Shown here in pieces: positions 20,953 to 31,725 of a DNA stretch of 64,000 nucleotides. The position numbers and the translations under genes were made by a program. Each line of letters opens with the position of its first letter. Within the stretch, counting starts at the first letter, position 1. The notes beneath the pieces are model-generated. The model was not told the origin of the DNA. It made no database searches and was given only the letters and a program-made list of their open reading frames with translations. Source of the stretch: Nitzschia putrida (Eukaryota; Bacillariophyta; Bacillariophyceae; Bacillariales; Bacillariaceae); NCBI GenBank assembly GCA_016586335.1, contig BLYE01000023.1:1-64000 (forward strand), in the 5' to 3' direction.

Positions 20953-21059
20953 TGATGATGATGATGATGGATTCACGCAGTCCAAAAGAGAACTCGGATG
21001 AAAACGAGTACAGAAGTACTAAATAGTACTAGTAGTTTGTAGTAGAAGTTTCGAATAAA

Positions 21060-21460
21060 GACAATATGTCTCAATAGTAGGAGAATGCAAATCGAAATGG
21101 AAGCGCAGTATCGCTAGCTTTTTTCAACAACAAGTATGTAGGGATGATGATGGATTCACAGTACAGTCCAACCATGAACTCGGATGAAAATGAGCTAGCG
21201 AGTGGAGAATAGTTTGTAGTAGAAATGAAAGTGGAGTAGGTGATTCGCTCTCCTCGCATTTGTCTTGTTTGTTCCGTCACAACCTAGCGAGAATAATGTT
21301 AGTACTATGGAACGCTGTCTTCTTCCTTGCAATATACTAGTAGGATGCTGGAGCTTGTTCTTTAGGCATGTCCGCAGTATTGAATAGGATTGAAGCTTGT
21401 CTTTGTAATCCAAACGACACGGATAATATTCGTTCGGCCATCATCGATCCATCAAGCTAG
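21060..21460 (+). repeat. Decayed third copy of CRAL-TRIO gene 3' end and flank
   Basis: Sequence at ~21081-21180 is a degraded version of the last ~70 bp of the CRAL-TRIO-like genes (GGAGAATGCAAATCGAAATG versus GGAGAATGGAAATCGAGATG), then repeats the GATGATGGATTCAC flank and ACTCGGATGAAAA. From ~21230 on it parallels 22910-23157 (TGGAGTAGGTGATTC, TTTAGGCATGTCCGCAG, AATCCAAACGACAC, ATCATCGATCCATCA). This marks the boundary of a tandem duplication. Confidence 0.7.
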
Positions 21461-21671
21461 CAAGCTACATCGAAATGTTGTGTGATGACTATAGAAGTTG
21501 AACACCGATTGTGTCACTGAACGTGTGTACTACTAGTATCTACGTTAGTACGTTAGCACTAGTATTCAAAGGAGTCATTTTGTGTCGTACGGCGCTCAAA
21601 AATAATGGGATTCAAAGGTTCGTTTTGCGGTATGGTGCCAGTACTGTAACACTGACAAGCATTAAGAAACC

Positions 21672-22786
21672 ATGCCTACCAACACCAAAACAGTTGCCAA
21701 TGTGTACAACATACAGAAGAATACAAGTCCTCTTTCTACCGAAGAAACAACAGCAACAACAGCAGCGTTTGTACAAGACAAGCTCAATGAACTACAAGTA
21801 CAACTCGACTTGATTCCTCAAGAAAAGAAGGAAGCCTACCAAATGGCCTTGAAACTATGTCCTGAACTTGTATCAGAAGATGATAAGCTTGCCTTTCTTC
21901 GTTTTGAACTCTTTCAACCAAAGGTATGTACCTATTTATTACGTTTGTGTTTGTCTGTTTATATCTGTTGTGTTTGTTGTGTAGATTGATTGGATAGATG
22001 TTTCTCACATGAATAACTGACTTTATTCAGTTGGCAGCAACGAGACTTGTCACTTATTGGACCAGAAGGCTAGAAGTATTTGGACCTGACAAGGCATTTC
22101 TTCCTCTTACCTTGAAAGGCGCTCTCCGAGATGATTCAATTGCCATGCAACAAGGTGTCCTTCGACTGATCCCCCACCATCCCGATGATGGTAGTGATGG
22201 TGATGGTCATTCTCGTACTATTTTGTTCGTGGATCCATCGAGACGAGATCTTTCCCAATGTACCGCCGAAAGCAGGGCTCGCGTCGTTTGGTATGTCTAC
22301 CATGTCGCGATGGAAGAGATCCGCACCCAAAATCATGGATTGATTGTCATTTCCAATTCCAAAGATGTCAAACGATCCCGAAAGGGTCGAGCGCCTTCAC
22401 GAAGTGTCGCCGAGGATATTCTTGATTGGGTTCCTATCCGTTTGACAGCCATTCATGTTCTCAATCCACCTCCACTTGCCCGATGGATCCATGCTTGTTG
22501 TCGACTACTTGTGCGTTGTTGTGTCCAACGGTTGATTCATTTCCATAATGGATCGCCAAAGGGAGAAAACCTCGAAAGGCTAGTCAATAAATTTGGCAGA
22601 ATTCATATTCACAATGGATCGCAACAAGAAAATCTTCAGAAGCTTTCCAAAGAATTTGGGCTTGAAAAACGTGTCCTTCCTGTGGATATTGGTGGAGATG
22701 TTCCATTGGATCATGCAGCTTGGTTGCAAAGGAGAATGGAAATCGAGATGGAAGCGGCAGCAACGGCAGCTTCTGCCAACAAGTAG
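21672..22786 (+). CDS. CRAL-TRIO-like protein, copy 2 (two exons, internal duplication)
   Basis: Exon 1 is 21672-21923 (84 codons) and exon 2 is 22031-22786, with a 107-bp phase-0 intron (AAG|GTATGT ... TTCAG|TTGGCA), at the same place as in copy 1. Predicted 335 aa. It has the same fold elements as copy 1. Differences are four extra residues in the N-terminal part and a 25-residue insertion near the C-terminus: a divergent HNGSPKGENLERLVNKFG segment is followed by the copy-1-like RIHIHNGSQQENLQKLSKEFG, so the same structural element occurs twice. From that second segment to the stop the DNA is almost identical to copy 1, while the middle of the gene is clearly diverged, suggesting gene conversion or unequal crossover. 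Confidence 0.85.
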
Positions 22787-23160
22787 TGATGATGATGTTG
22801 ATGGATTCACAGTACATTACAAAAGAGAACTCGGATGAAAACGAGTACAAAAGTAGTAGTTTGTAGTAGTAGGTTTCGTATAAACACAATATGTCTAACT
22901 AAATAATAGTGGAGTAGGTGATTCATTCTCCTCGGATTTGTCTTGTTTGTTCCCTGACAGTGAATGCAACCTAGCGAGAACGATATCAATGAAACGCTGT
23001 CTTGAGTCTTTTCTTGGTGAACCCATGGAAATTCCTTGCCGCTTAGGATGCTGGGGTTTTTTCTTTAGGCATGTCCGCAGCATTTCAAAGGATTGACTTT
23101 GCAATCCAAACGACACTGATAATATTCATTCGGCTATCATCGATCCATCATACACTTTCC
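22787..23160 (+). repeat. 3' flank of copy 2, duplicate of 21200-21460
   Basis: Shares blocks with the copy-1 flank: GGAGTAGGTGATTC, TCTTGTTTGTTCC, AACCTAGCGAGAA, TTTAGGCATGTCCGCAG, AATCCAAACGACAC and CATCGATCCATCA. It ends at the stop of the convergent kinase gene. No separate gene is seen. Confidence 0.65.
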
Positions 23161-26100
23161 CTAATTCGTCTCGTGGTACTCCAAGTTGTTGTTGCTCTGA
23201 GAACCCCCTAGTTTGCGCCGTTCCAAATCGGAAATCCCCCAAAACGCACTTCCTGGCTTGCGGTATGAATCCGAAAGGGAATCTTTCTCGCGATCTGCCG
23301 CCACTTCGGCGGCAAATTCCCCCAACTTGAGCAACAGCACAGATGGTAGAATTTCCAACAACGAACGCCAATGGATTCTGGATTTGCGCACTCGAAAGTT
23401 GGGCCCGAATGTCACCAGTCGGGACCAAGAATTCGCTGTCAAAAAGTCACACACACCCGTGTCACACAAATCTTCGTGGGCGAGGCAAACATACGAGCGA
23501 TCGCTCGACAAGGACTTGTCGGTGGCAATCACGCGGGCGAGACCGGCCATGTCGGTAAAGGTAACATAGTCCACCTTCAAATCATCGAACAATCGTTCAA
23601 TGTGCTGTTTACTGGGGTCCTGCTCTCCGACCACAAAGAAAATAGTAGTATCCTTTAACTTGGTAGACAGCTTTGTCAAATCCACACGCTCTCCATGGAA
23701 AGGGAGCTCCACAAGAAATTGCGTCCAGCTGCCATACTCGCTATTCACAGTGATTTTGCCATCCATGGCCTGTACCAGCTTTTTGGAAATCGCCAAGCCC
23801 AAGCCAATGCCACCCCCTGCACTCCGAAGTTCGGATTGCCGAAAAGGTTCAAAGATTTTGGCAAAATCGCATTCGGGAATACCCTTGCCATAATCCTTCA
23901 CGGAGAATCGCAACATGCGATTGTCCACAATATTCGCAGAGAGTTCCACCAACCCATCATCGTTACTGAAGCGAACGGCATTTCCTAGCAGGTTGTATAG
24001 GATTTGTTGTAGCCTCCTACTGTCCGTCATGATAATTTCGGGTAGCTCGGGGTCAAAGTGAGACTCCATTCGGAGTCGTTTCTCAGTGCTGGTGCTGCCG
24101 GTCTTGACCAAATGTACGACACCATTGAGTATTTCCTGTAGGTTGGCTCGTTCAACTACAACTTCAGCCGCACCGCGGTCTAAATTGGAATCTTGGGAGA
24201 AGCACAAAGTGAGAATAGGTTTTCGAATGACATGCACTGAAAACAAAGAACAGACATGTCACTTACAGTCAAGAACATCATCAACAATTTGTCGTAGCAA
24301 CTTTCCACTGGACACTACCATGGACAGCGAGTCTCGTTGCATTGCACTTAGTTCCGTCTCCTCCAAAAGCTTTGAGGTTCCGATGATACAATTCAATGGG
24401 GATCGGATTTCGTTCGAGATGCAAGCGTACTTTTGAAGCTTGACAGCTGAAGCACTTGCGATCTTTCGGTTCGTTTGCTCCAATTCCTGGTTCAGTGCTT
24501 CCAGTCTGGTAGTTCTCGACTTGACCTTGAGCTCGACCTTCAAGGTTAAATCCAATTGCTCTGCAGTAGGTCGCTCCCAAGCTTCGTGACTCAAACACTC
24601 TGCCAAAAGCTTGGCAATTCTTGGAGGACAATCCAATGGCGTCGGTGGTCGTTTCTTAATGGCGGGGTCGCACACTTGGCGGATGACTTCATCGAAATCT
24701 TCTCCATCGTAGGGAGATCGGCGAGAGTAGGTTTCATAAACCACCATACCAAAGGAGTAGACATCCGAAGCAGCGGTATTAACAGATTTGCCAGTGAGTA
24801 GTTCTGGACTCATCCAGTATGGAGTCCCCACAGCCTTGTTTTGCTTCTTGCCACACAGTCCAAAGTCCGTCACCTTGGCAACAAAGAAAGCATCGATGAG
24901 AACATTCCTGGCTTTGAGGTCTCCATGAATCACTTGAGGAGTCGCTGAGTGTAGGAATCGAAGACCTTGTGCGATATCTTGAAGAACAGCCAAAATTTGT
25001 TCGGGCTCCAATTCCATGGATTCATCTTGAAGAATGTCGTGCAAGCTACCGTAGCTCATGTACTCCATGATCAACATTGGTTCATCTTTCCAGGAGGGCA
25101 TGACAGCACCCATGACAGTGGTAATGCAGGGATGACGAAGACGGGCCAGGTGGCGGATTTCGGAAACAAACTCCTTCTTGAGGCGAGTTTGTGAATTATA
25201 ACAGCCACGCCAGGAGGAATAAATTCTGGAATCTTCTACCTGCTTGACATACTTTTTGCTGGAAAGTCCCATGTGAGTGAGTGACTCTCCATTCTCGACA
25301 TCGCCAATAGGTTTGGTGGAGGACGTTGACCGAATCGAAAGATTGGAAGTGTCAAAGGGAGAGGAGACTCGATCGGCGGCGGGGGGTAACACGCGTTTGA
25401 CCGCCACTCTTGTACCACGGTATTCAGCCAACAACACCAGACCAAAGGTTCCTTTTCCAATAGCAATGGGAGGATTATCAAACTCCAATTTCGAGGGATC
25501 CACGAGCCAAACCGCGTCCAGCTGCCGACGTTTGTGCTTCAAATAAAAGTGGACGACAATGTAGACGACCACAACCATGGCAAGGAAAGTTGTGGAGAGC
25601 AAGACTGCCAAATTGACACACCTGCCTCGAATCAAAACCTTTGAATCTTGACACATGTCTTCGGGTGGTACTTCACAAGGTCGACACACACATTGGAATC
25701 CTTCGAGACATTCCAAACCTGCTTCTTCGCATGCAGTGCTCACTGCCTCCGGGGACATTTTGTAGGATCCCGCAGGACAGGTGATTCCATCATAAAGTTC
25801 CGTAGACCGAATGCAACGCCAAATGTTCGAGTCGGCATCTTTCTCGATGAAACCAGTGGCTTCTTGCATAGAGCGGAGTTGCATGTAGGATTGCGAGGGA
25901 GTCCATCCCGCATACTTGCCATCGTTGCGTGCAGCATAGGCTTTAAGGGCAATCTCATGAGTGGCACTGCAAGAGACAGGACCATCGTATAGGTCTGTGA
26001 GCGCAAACGAGTCACATTCTTCGTAGGTAGTGACATTGGAAGCGTAACAAGCTTCGAGGGCGGCCCCAATGCGGGCATAGGCAGCAATATCAATGAGGGC

Positions 26101-27075
26101 CGTTTGGACTTCCCGACTGACATCATTGTTGACATGTGTGAGCGCTGCCACATTCCACTCAGCATACAAGGCTGTGGAAGACTGAAAGGGGAACGGTACA
26201 CCATCAATGGCAAGGTCTGGAAGGGGCTCAATGACCTTGAATTGCGACAGATCTACGGCTGTTCCATCCGCATTCTTGGATCGCTCTAGTTGATCGGTGC
26301 GAATGAAACCAACATCGAAATCTCCATTCATCAACCCCTTGACCACCAAACCTTGGTTGCTTGTAAACACAAGCTGTTTGGGATCTTGTAGATAGTTCAT
26401 TCCCTTGTCTACCATTCGCTTGAACTGCATCTGACCACTCCCCAGGCCCGAGATGGATGCAGCCGCGATAATCTTATCCTTGAGGTCTGCCAATTCTTGA
26501 ATATCGTCTCGATTTGCAAGTGTAGCAATGACTCCTCCAAACTTTTTCAAATCGTAGGTGACACCCCCCACCACTCGACGACTGACTTGACTGACCAAGG
26601 AAAGAGCTTCGTATTCACTTTCTATGCAAGAATACGCGGATGGATTGACGTAAATAAAGTCCACATTTCTCTCTTCGACATCAGTAAACAAAGTAACGAA
26701 ATCGAGAGCCTTGAGTTGAAACTGAATGGGAGGGTCAAATCTCTTTCCTGCAGTCTCTGTCAAATACTCGTTAAAGGTGGCATTGAACTCAGCAAAGGCA
26801 GCTTCTTCTCCTCGAATGGCCAACACACCAATGGTGTACAATTCTTTATGTCCCAACGTATCATTGTACTCCAACGGTATTTGACAGTACGGTCCATTGC
26901 TATCGTCTAACATTCGTTCTCCGAACAAGTCATTCAACGCGACATTGCTTTCTACATTCCACATGGTTGACGTTGTTTCCCCTCTGACCAGAGTAAAAGT
27001 GGCCAGTTGCAGTAGTAGCAGCACATAATGCAACGCTAACAGAGGATACTGACGATCTTGTATTGATAGCTTCAT
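23161..27075 (-). CDS. Chimeric receptor: PhnD-like ectodomain, TM, protein kinase, histidine-kinase-like module
   Basis: Exon 1 is 24267-27075 and exon 2 is 23161-24191, with a 75-bp intron (GACT|GTAAGT ... CCCAAG|ATTCC). The join gives VDDVLDYSNLDRG, as expected after a histidine-kinase dimerisation helix. Predicted 1279 aa. Order: signal peptide 1-32; PhnD/phosphonate-type solute-binding domain ~78-360 (YTIGVLAIRGEEAAF, FIYVNPSAYSCIE, FKVIEPLPDLAIDGVPF); Cys-rich juxtamembrane part ~440-485; TM ~486-510; kinase ~525-845 with GKGTFG, VAVK, catalytic loop HGDLKARN, DFG and SPE, tyrosine-kinase-like style; HisKA-like helix ~880-940 with ISNEIRSPLN, where the usual His is Asn; HATPase with N box NLLGNAVRFS, DYGKGIP and GGIGLGLAIS; then a receiver-like tail without an obvious phospho-Asp. 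The kinase motifs look intact, except Gly for Arg in HRD. A more upstream Met lies in a GTT repeat and is unlikely. Confidence 0.9.
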
Positions 27076-27095
27076 GTTGAACCAATACACTCGTC

Positions 27096-27129
<34 letters not shown>

Positions 27130-27130
27130 A
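27096..27130 (+). repeat. (GTT)n microsatellite in 5' leader of the receptor gene
   Basis: About eleven GTT units; on the gene's strand this is a CAA repeat ~20-55 bp upstream of the start codon, probably in the 5' UTR. CAA-rich leaders recur upstream of other genes in this window. Confidence 0.9.
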
Positions 27131-28307
27131 GACACAAACAATAGTAGAGGGGAGATGATGTTGTTGGTGTTGGTGTGTTGGTTCTACGTTGTAGAAGGTC
27201 TTTTTTCGGAGACACTTCCACCCCACTGCGTACTACTACTAGTAGTACTTTCTTTTCCGGTGTTCTCTCTCCCTACTCGTACCAATTTCCACGGGATGGT
27301 TCGGTAGAATCGGCACTACTACAGTAGTTGTTGTAGAGAGGAACTACAACAACAGGAGTAGAGCAGCGATTTGCTTTTGCGAAAAAATGTCGTCGCACTG
27401 TCCTGCTGGATGGAAACGCAAATAAAGCGAGGCAGTTTGGGCTGGCAAGAAACAATAAGCCCACTTTAGTCCCAACAAGGATGTGAAACATAAAAACAGT
27501 AATAATTGCTTCGCCGATTAATTGGGAAACACTGCCCCGTCACTGGTTCGGATTTCGACCGTGATCTTGGTCCCTTCTCATTTAAACAATTGGCTGGAAC
27601 GGATGTCTACAGATACGCCACAAGAGAAGGCGGCCAATGCTGCATTTGGGGTGCATTTAATTACACAAGCCCAACTATCGACCACCAGAAACTGACTGAT
27701 TGCAAAAATGCCCTGCAAGCAAGGATTTCGCAATAATGATAACCCACCACCAACGTTATTATGAGGTCAAGTAAAATTTCACGTGTGTCAGGTGATGTTC
27801 TTGTTAAACAATCCTTCTCAGCAGGATGCAACACTGGTTCAATACCGGAATGCCAAAGCTTGGGCTTGGCAACCAGGCTATGTAGCAAGCCAGTGGAGAG
27901 GCAATCCTACTCCTCGGACAAACACCATTCCCCAGCCCCCAGCGACGATTGCGGCGATGGCGTCTTTTCTCCTTGGTTTGATTATATTGTTGCAACTTTC
28001 TACAGAGCTGCACCACCGGGGAAGCAATTTTCTCCAACTGAGAAAATGAAGAAAGATTGGACTTGCACGTCACTCATCATCAGGTGATGATAGTACTAGC
28101 AGACCAGTAGTCTACTAGTAGTGGTAGTGGTAGTGCTTGTTGCCACGAGTACTGTAAAGATAAAGTACGATGAGAATGTTCTGTAGTGGTAGTAGAAGGT
28201 TTCAAAACTTTCAATGTTACAATCTAGTTTCTATGTTGTAGGATGATGAATGTAGAAAATCGGTTTTCGAGCCTTTTGTGTACAATTGCTCGCTCACTCA
28301 TCCCTTC
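27131..28307. other. Intergenic stretch
   Basis: About 1.2 kb between the divergent promoter of the receptor gene and the stop of the next minus-strand gene. Only overlapping short ORFs occur; none is supported by a recognisable protein pattern. Motifs like CTAGTAGTAG recur at 28090-28135. Confidence 0.45.
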
Positions 28308-28856
28308 TTATCGCAGGTTAGCTTCGAATTGATCCCTCAATCCAATAGCCATTGCAGCAGCCTTGGGCCCAGTGGAGGACTCCATGTAGATTTGTGCAAT
28401 GAACTCGGGATCGTTTGACCCTTCCTCCCGTTGCAACAACTGCTCTCCAATAACAACACTGCGGGATGCTAGCCATAGGCGTCGTAGCATGGCTCCATTC
28501 TTGGTGTAGCTTTCCAAACCGCGACGACATAGCGGAGTGTAGGTACTACCACTACCAAATTGTTGCATGGTTTGTCGGCATTTCATCAAGAGTACTGTGC
28601 AGCGAACATCTTCCTTGATGGAGAGGAACTCACGAGGTGTATACCAACAGGCATCAACTTCTTGCGGTGTATACTCTTCGCGTCCAAGAGTGGGAAATAC
28701 TTGTTCGATGTCATTAGCAAACGAAATGGAACGTGCTGCTGTTTGCCGCCGTGGAGTGTCATGCTCATCATCCTGGTACAGGGAAGCAGACTTTTGAACA
28801 ATATCGAATGGCTCTTCGATGAGAGCAACTGACTCTTGAGGAACATAAGGCGGCAT
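28308..28856 (-). CDS. Conserved diatom-type hypothetical protein (RGLES family)
   Basis: Single-exon ORF of 182 codons. The pattern SISFANDIEQVFPTLGREEY, PQEVDACWYTPREFLSIKED, CRRGLESYTKNGAMLRRLWL, then EFIAQIYMESSTGPKAAAMA is one that I associate with a large family of small proteins in diatoms (…Y(T/S)..E....W…, RGLE, …A…A..IG..D). The protein at 32541-33254 shares the same ordered blocks, so the two are probably distant paralogues. No targeting signal. Function unknown. Confidence 0.7.
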   Translation of the reverse strand: MPPYVPQESVALIEEPFDIVQKSASLYQDDEHDTPRRQTAARSISFANDIEQVFPTLGREEYTPQEVDACWYTPREFLSIKEDVRCTVLLMKCRQTMQQFGSGSTYTPLCRRGLESYTKNGAMLRRLWLASRSVVIGEQLLQREEGSNDPEFIAQIYMESSTGPKAAAMAIGLRDQFEANLR

Positions 28857-29507
28857 GTTGTTTGATTTGGAAAAATAGGAAGAATGGTTGGATCAGTGCA
28901 AATGTTGTGAGCAGCACGGTTACGGACTCTCCAAGAAGGTAATTTTGTGAACGTGCCTGTGCCTGCAACTGCTCGTGGAACGATATCGATCGTTACGATG
29001 AGAGTGCCTGTGCAAACCCGAGAGACCTTAAGTGTACCATTACCGAGAATATCAGTATTTAGTGGAAGGGAATCGAATCGGACATTCCAAGATTAAATCT
29101 AGCTTGAAGCCCAGGCAATTCGGTCACTCCGAGTGACGCAAAATGCCTCCGAATAATAGGCTTCTCGTAAAAGAGGAGGAGAAGCCCCGCACTTTTCGGT
29201 CTTTTGTTCTCGTACAGTAGTAGTAGGGGGTGGTGAGAATGATGAAGCAGCGGGAGTTTAGGAGTTGTGCCACAAAAGATGTCTGTCGTGGTGGTGCGAC
29301 AACATTGTGATGGGCCTTTTGCCTGTCCTTCCTACGCCAGGTAAGGAATGGGCCATGATGCAGTATGTTCCACTTGGAACCTGCAAAGACACATCGACCG
29401 ATGCCAACGACGAATGGCAACCGACCACCGACCAAACAGGCAACAGTAGTACAACGCCAACAACAGAACCATCACAGGAGGTCGCCAGTATTATTTGTTA
29501 TCCCATA
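28857..29507. other. Divergent intergenic region
   Basis: Lies between the start of the 182-aa gene and the start chosen for the YceD-like gene. An in-frame upstream extension of the latter to 29265 is possible but lacks targeting-peptide character, so I treat it as 5' leader. Confidence 0.4.
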
Positions 29508-30554
29508 ATGGCTCATGGGAGATACTGCCTTCTCTTGACGGTTTTACAGCTTTGGATTCTCCAGGTTGTGCGAATACAAGGGTTCGTTCCTTTGGTTCTT
29601 TTTAAACCAACAACACTGTTGGCCTCTAGTAGCAGCAGCAGCAGTCGTCGAAATCTTCCAAGCGATGAATCCTACTACAACGACCTGGATGAATCCTACT
29701 ACTCGTACAACCAAGAGGTACAAGACTCCACTCCCAGTACTACTCAAGAGAACCCACTATTGCGCGACACTCATTTGTCTCCCAAAGAGGCAACAGCCAC
29801 AACCACCACCGCCACCGACGGCGAGATTCTTTCGGAATTTTATCGCCCCTTGGTCATTGACGAGATTTTGAAAACCCGGGGTGGCCGACCTCGCTTGTAT
29901 AGAGATTACGAACTGACCATCGCCGCTGATGAAATGGAACGAGCCAACCTGGCGGCTCGCTTTGATTGGACCACTCTCCATCATTTGGGAGCCTCCTTGA
30001 GTGTTCGTTTGGACGCGAACGATCCCGAAACACCCGGATGGACAGTCCAAGTCAAGGGAAGTGTAGATGGAGAAGTGTCTCAGTTGTGTAGACGAACCAA
30101 TGAAGAATTCAAGACCCGCAAACAATTCGATTTTAGTTTGATTGTCAAACCCGTATTTCTTGAAGGTGATGGTGACAACGGCAACAGCAACAATCCAAAG
30201 GATCCAGTGGGACAACTGACTGGGTCTTTGGCCAATCCCAGTCTACCAGACGTGTATTCTAGACCATACGATGAAGAGCAAGGAACACGAGATCTAAAGA
30301 AATACAAGCGCAAACCTCGTTCGAAACAAACTGTGACCTTTCATCAAATGGTGAATGTGGAAAAGCTAATCAAAGAGCTAGAACGAGAGAATGAATTGGA
30401 TTTGGCCGATGTGATTGAGGATGTGAATATATATTCGGGCGAAACAGGAGTATTGGATGTGGGAGAGTTGGTAGCACAATCGTTTTATCTGGAACTGGAT
30501 CCCATGATCTACAAACCAGATTCGAAGCCATTGGAACTAGTTTTTGAAGGATAA
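29508..30554 (+). CDS. YceD/DUF177-like protein, predicted plastid-targeted
   Basis: ORF of 348 codons from the chosen ATG (an in-frame ATG exists at 29265). The N-terminus MAHGRYCLLLTVLQLWILQV is a signal peptide and is followed by VRIQG|FVPLVLF, which fits the Phe-at-+1 rule of diatom plastid presequences; a Ser-run transit region follows. Residues ~150-340 look like the DUF177/YceD family: a long N-terminal strand region (LSVRLDANDPETPGWTVQVK), a C.R element (SQLCRRTNEEFK), the strand FDFSLIVKPVF, and a C-terminal DVIEDVNIYSGETGVLDVGE...FYLELDPM, matching the 'E..GD.I.L..L..E...L.LP' end. In plants and bacteria the family supports 23S rRNA accumulation. Family assignment is by pattern, fairly sure. 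Confidence 0.75.
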   Translation: MAHGRYCLLLTVLQLWILQVVRIQGFVPLVLFKPTTLLASSSSSSSRRNLPSDESYYNDLDESYYSYNQEVQDSTPSTTQENPLLRDTHLSPKEATATTTTATDGEILSEFYRPLVIDEILKTRGGRPRLYRDYELTIAADEMERANLAARFDWTTLHHLGASLSVRLDANDPETPGWTVQVKGSVDGEVSQLCRRTNEEFKTRKQFDFSLIVKPVFLEGDGDNGNSNNPKDPVGQLTGSLANPSLPDVYSRPYDEEQGTRDLKKYKRKPRSKQTVTFHQMVNVEKLIKELERENELDLADVIEDVNIYSGETGVLDVGELVAQSFYLELDPMIYKPDSKPLELVFEG

Positions 30555-31203
30555 GAGGCAACATGTATATATTATACTATCCTGTTTTCAGGGGAAAGAG
30601 GGGTGCTAGCTATCGTGACCTATCGTGGGGGGCTTTTGGAGGATTTGGCAAAAAGAGGATGAATGAAAACCATCGATCCCATCAAGAAATCCTAAAGGAA
30701 ACACACAAGAAACTACATTAGACGTTTGATCCGTAATCTTATACTAGCTACCTAGTAGATAAAAAAGAAGCGAAATGGGTGTAGGTTTCGTGCTTGTGAT
30801 AAATAATTCCTTTTGATTTCGACGACTACCTCGGCAAGTTGTTTAATCTGACGTGACAATGGTGACCAATGAACCTTGGTGCACAAACACCGTTATTTAC
30901 AGTGTCACAGTGACACCAACATCTCCAATCAGTAGCATTCACAACTATCAATCCCACAAGAATTCGTTAAGTTCCATTCTTGACCAAGGTTTGCGATTAT
31001 AGAAAGGGTCTTGCTTGAATGAAGCCCACCGAGCGAGTACGACGAAGCGTGGTGGTGATGGTGCAACACGAAGCGAAAAGCGAAAAGCACCACTGGACAC
31101 TCTCACAACAACAACAACCAGGTGGGAATAGAAACCAATTTTTTGGACAAGGACCACAATTCCCCATTATCATCGTTACCCATCTCCAAACTTTTCAACC
31201 ATC
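30555..31203. other. Intergenic spacer
   Basis: About 650 bp with no supported gene; presumed 3' and 5' flanks of the neighbours. Confidence 0.45.
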
Positions 31204-31725
31204 ATGCAAGCACCAAGATTTGTATTGCCTCGTGAACTCGTTTCCTCTTCTCAACAAAGCAGAAGAACTACATCATTGGATGCTCCTTTGGATCAAGTCG
31301 CGGCCATTCTGCCCGATGTGGCCGTATTGGAACCTGAAAGCATGACCCTCAGCAGCAATGTCCATAACCACAAACCTTGTTACATGAGTCAACGTCGTTG
31401 TTCTGACTCATCAACAGACAGTTTGGGACAAGCTTCCTTGTCGAGTGCTTTCAGTGCTTGTTCGTTGGCATCGGCAGCCACAACATCCACAACGACAACA
31501 ACAATGGCAAGTCCCACACGATCCTGTCTGAAAAAGAGCCTTTCTCAACGACTCTTAGAAGGGGATGATAACATTGTTGATCTTGACAGTTCCATTCGAT
31601 CCTCCACAGACAAGACGGTTCGATTCAATGATCATGTGGTGATTCATAATGTACGCGTCCGATCCTATCTACAACGGCGATTGCAAGGACGAACGACGAC
31701 GCCAACATCGACGTTGTTGGCCTAA
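31204..31725 (+). CDS. Small hypothetical protein, Ser-rich
   Basis: Single-exon ORF of 173 codons from an ATG in good context (ATCATGCA). Low-complexity Ser/Thr stretches (SLSSAFSACSLASAATTSTT) flank short conserved-looking blocks: SCLKKSLSQRLL and KTVRFNDHVVIHNVRVRSYL. The latter is like the 'VRF...V.V....' start seen in the diatom family at 28308 and 32541, so it may be a truncated relative. No signal peptide. Function unknown. Confidence 0.6.
   Translation: MQAPRFVLPRELVSSSQQSRRTTSLDAPLDQVAAILPDVAVLEPESMTLSSNVHNHKPCYMSQRRCSDSSTDSLGQASLSSAFSACSLASAATTSTTTTTMASPTRSCLKKSLSQRLLEGDDNIVDLDSSIRSSTDKTVRFNDHVVIHNVRVRSYLQRRLQGRTTTPTSTLLA

Noticed and set aside
27074..27141. Upstream Met with poly-Asn extension for the receptor gene
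   Set aside because: The extension is the GTT microsatellite read in frame and would hide the signal peptide that starts at 27075.
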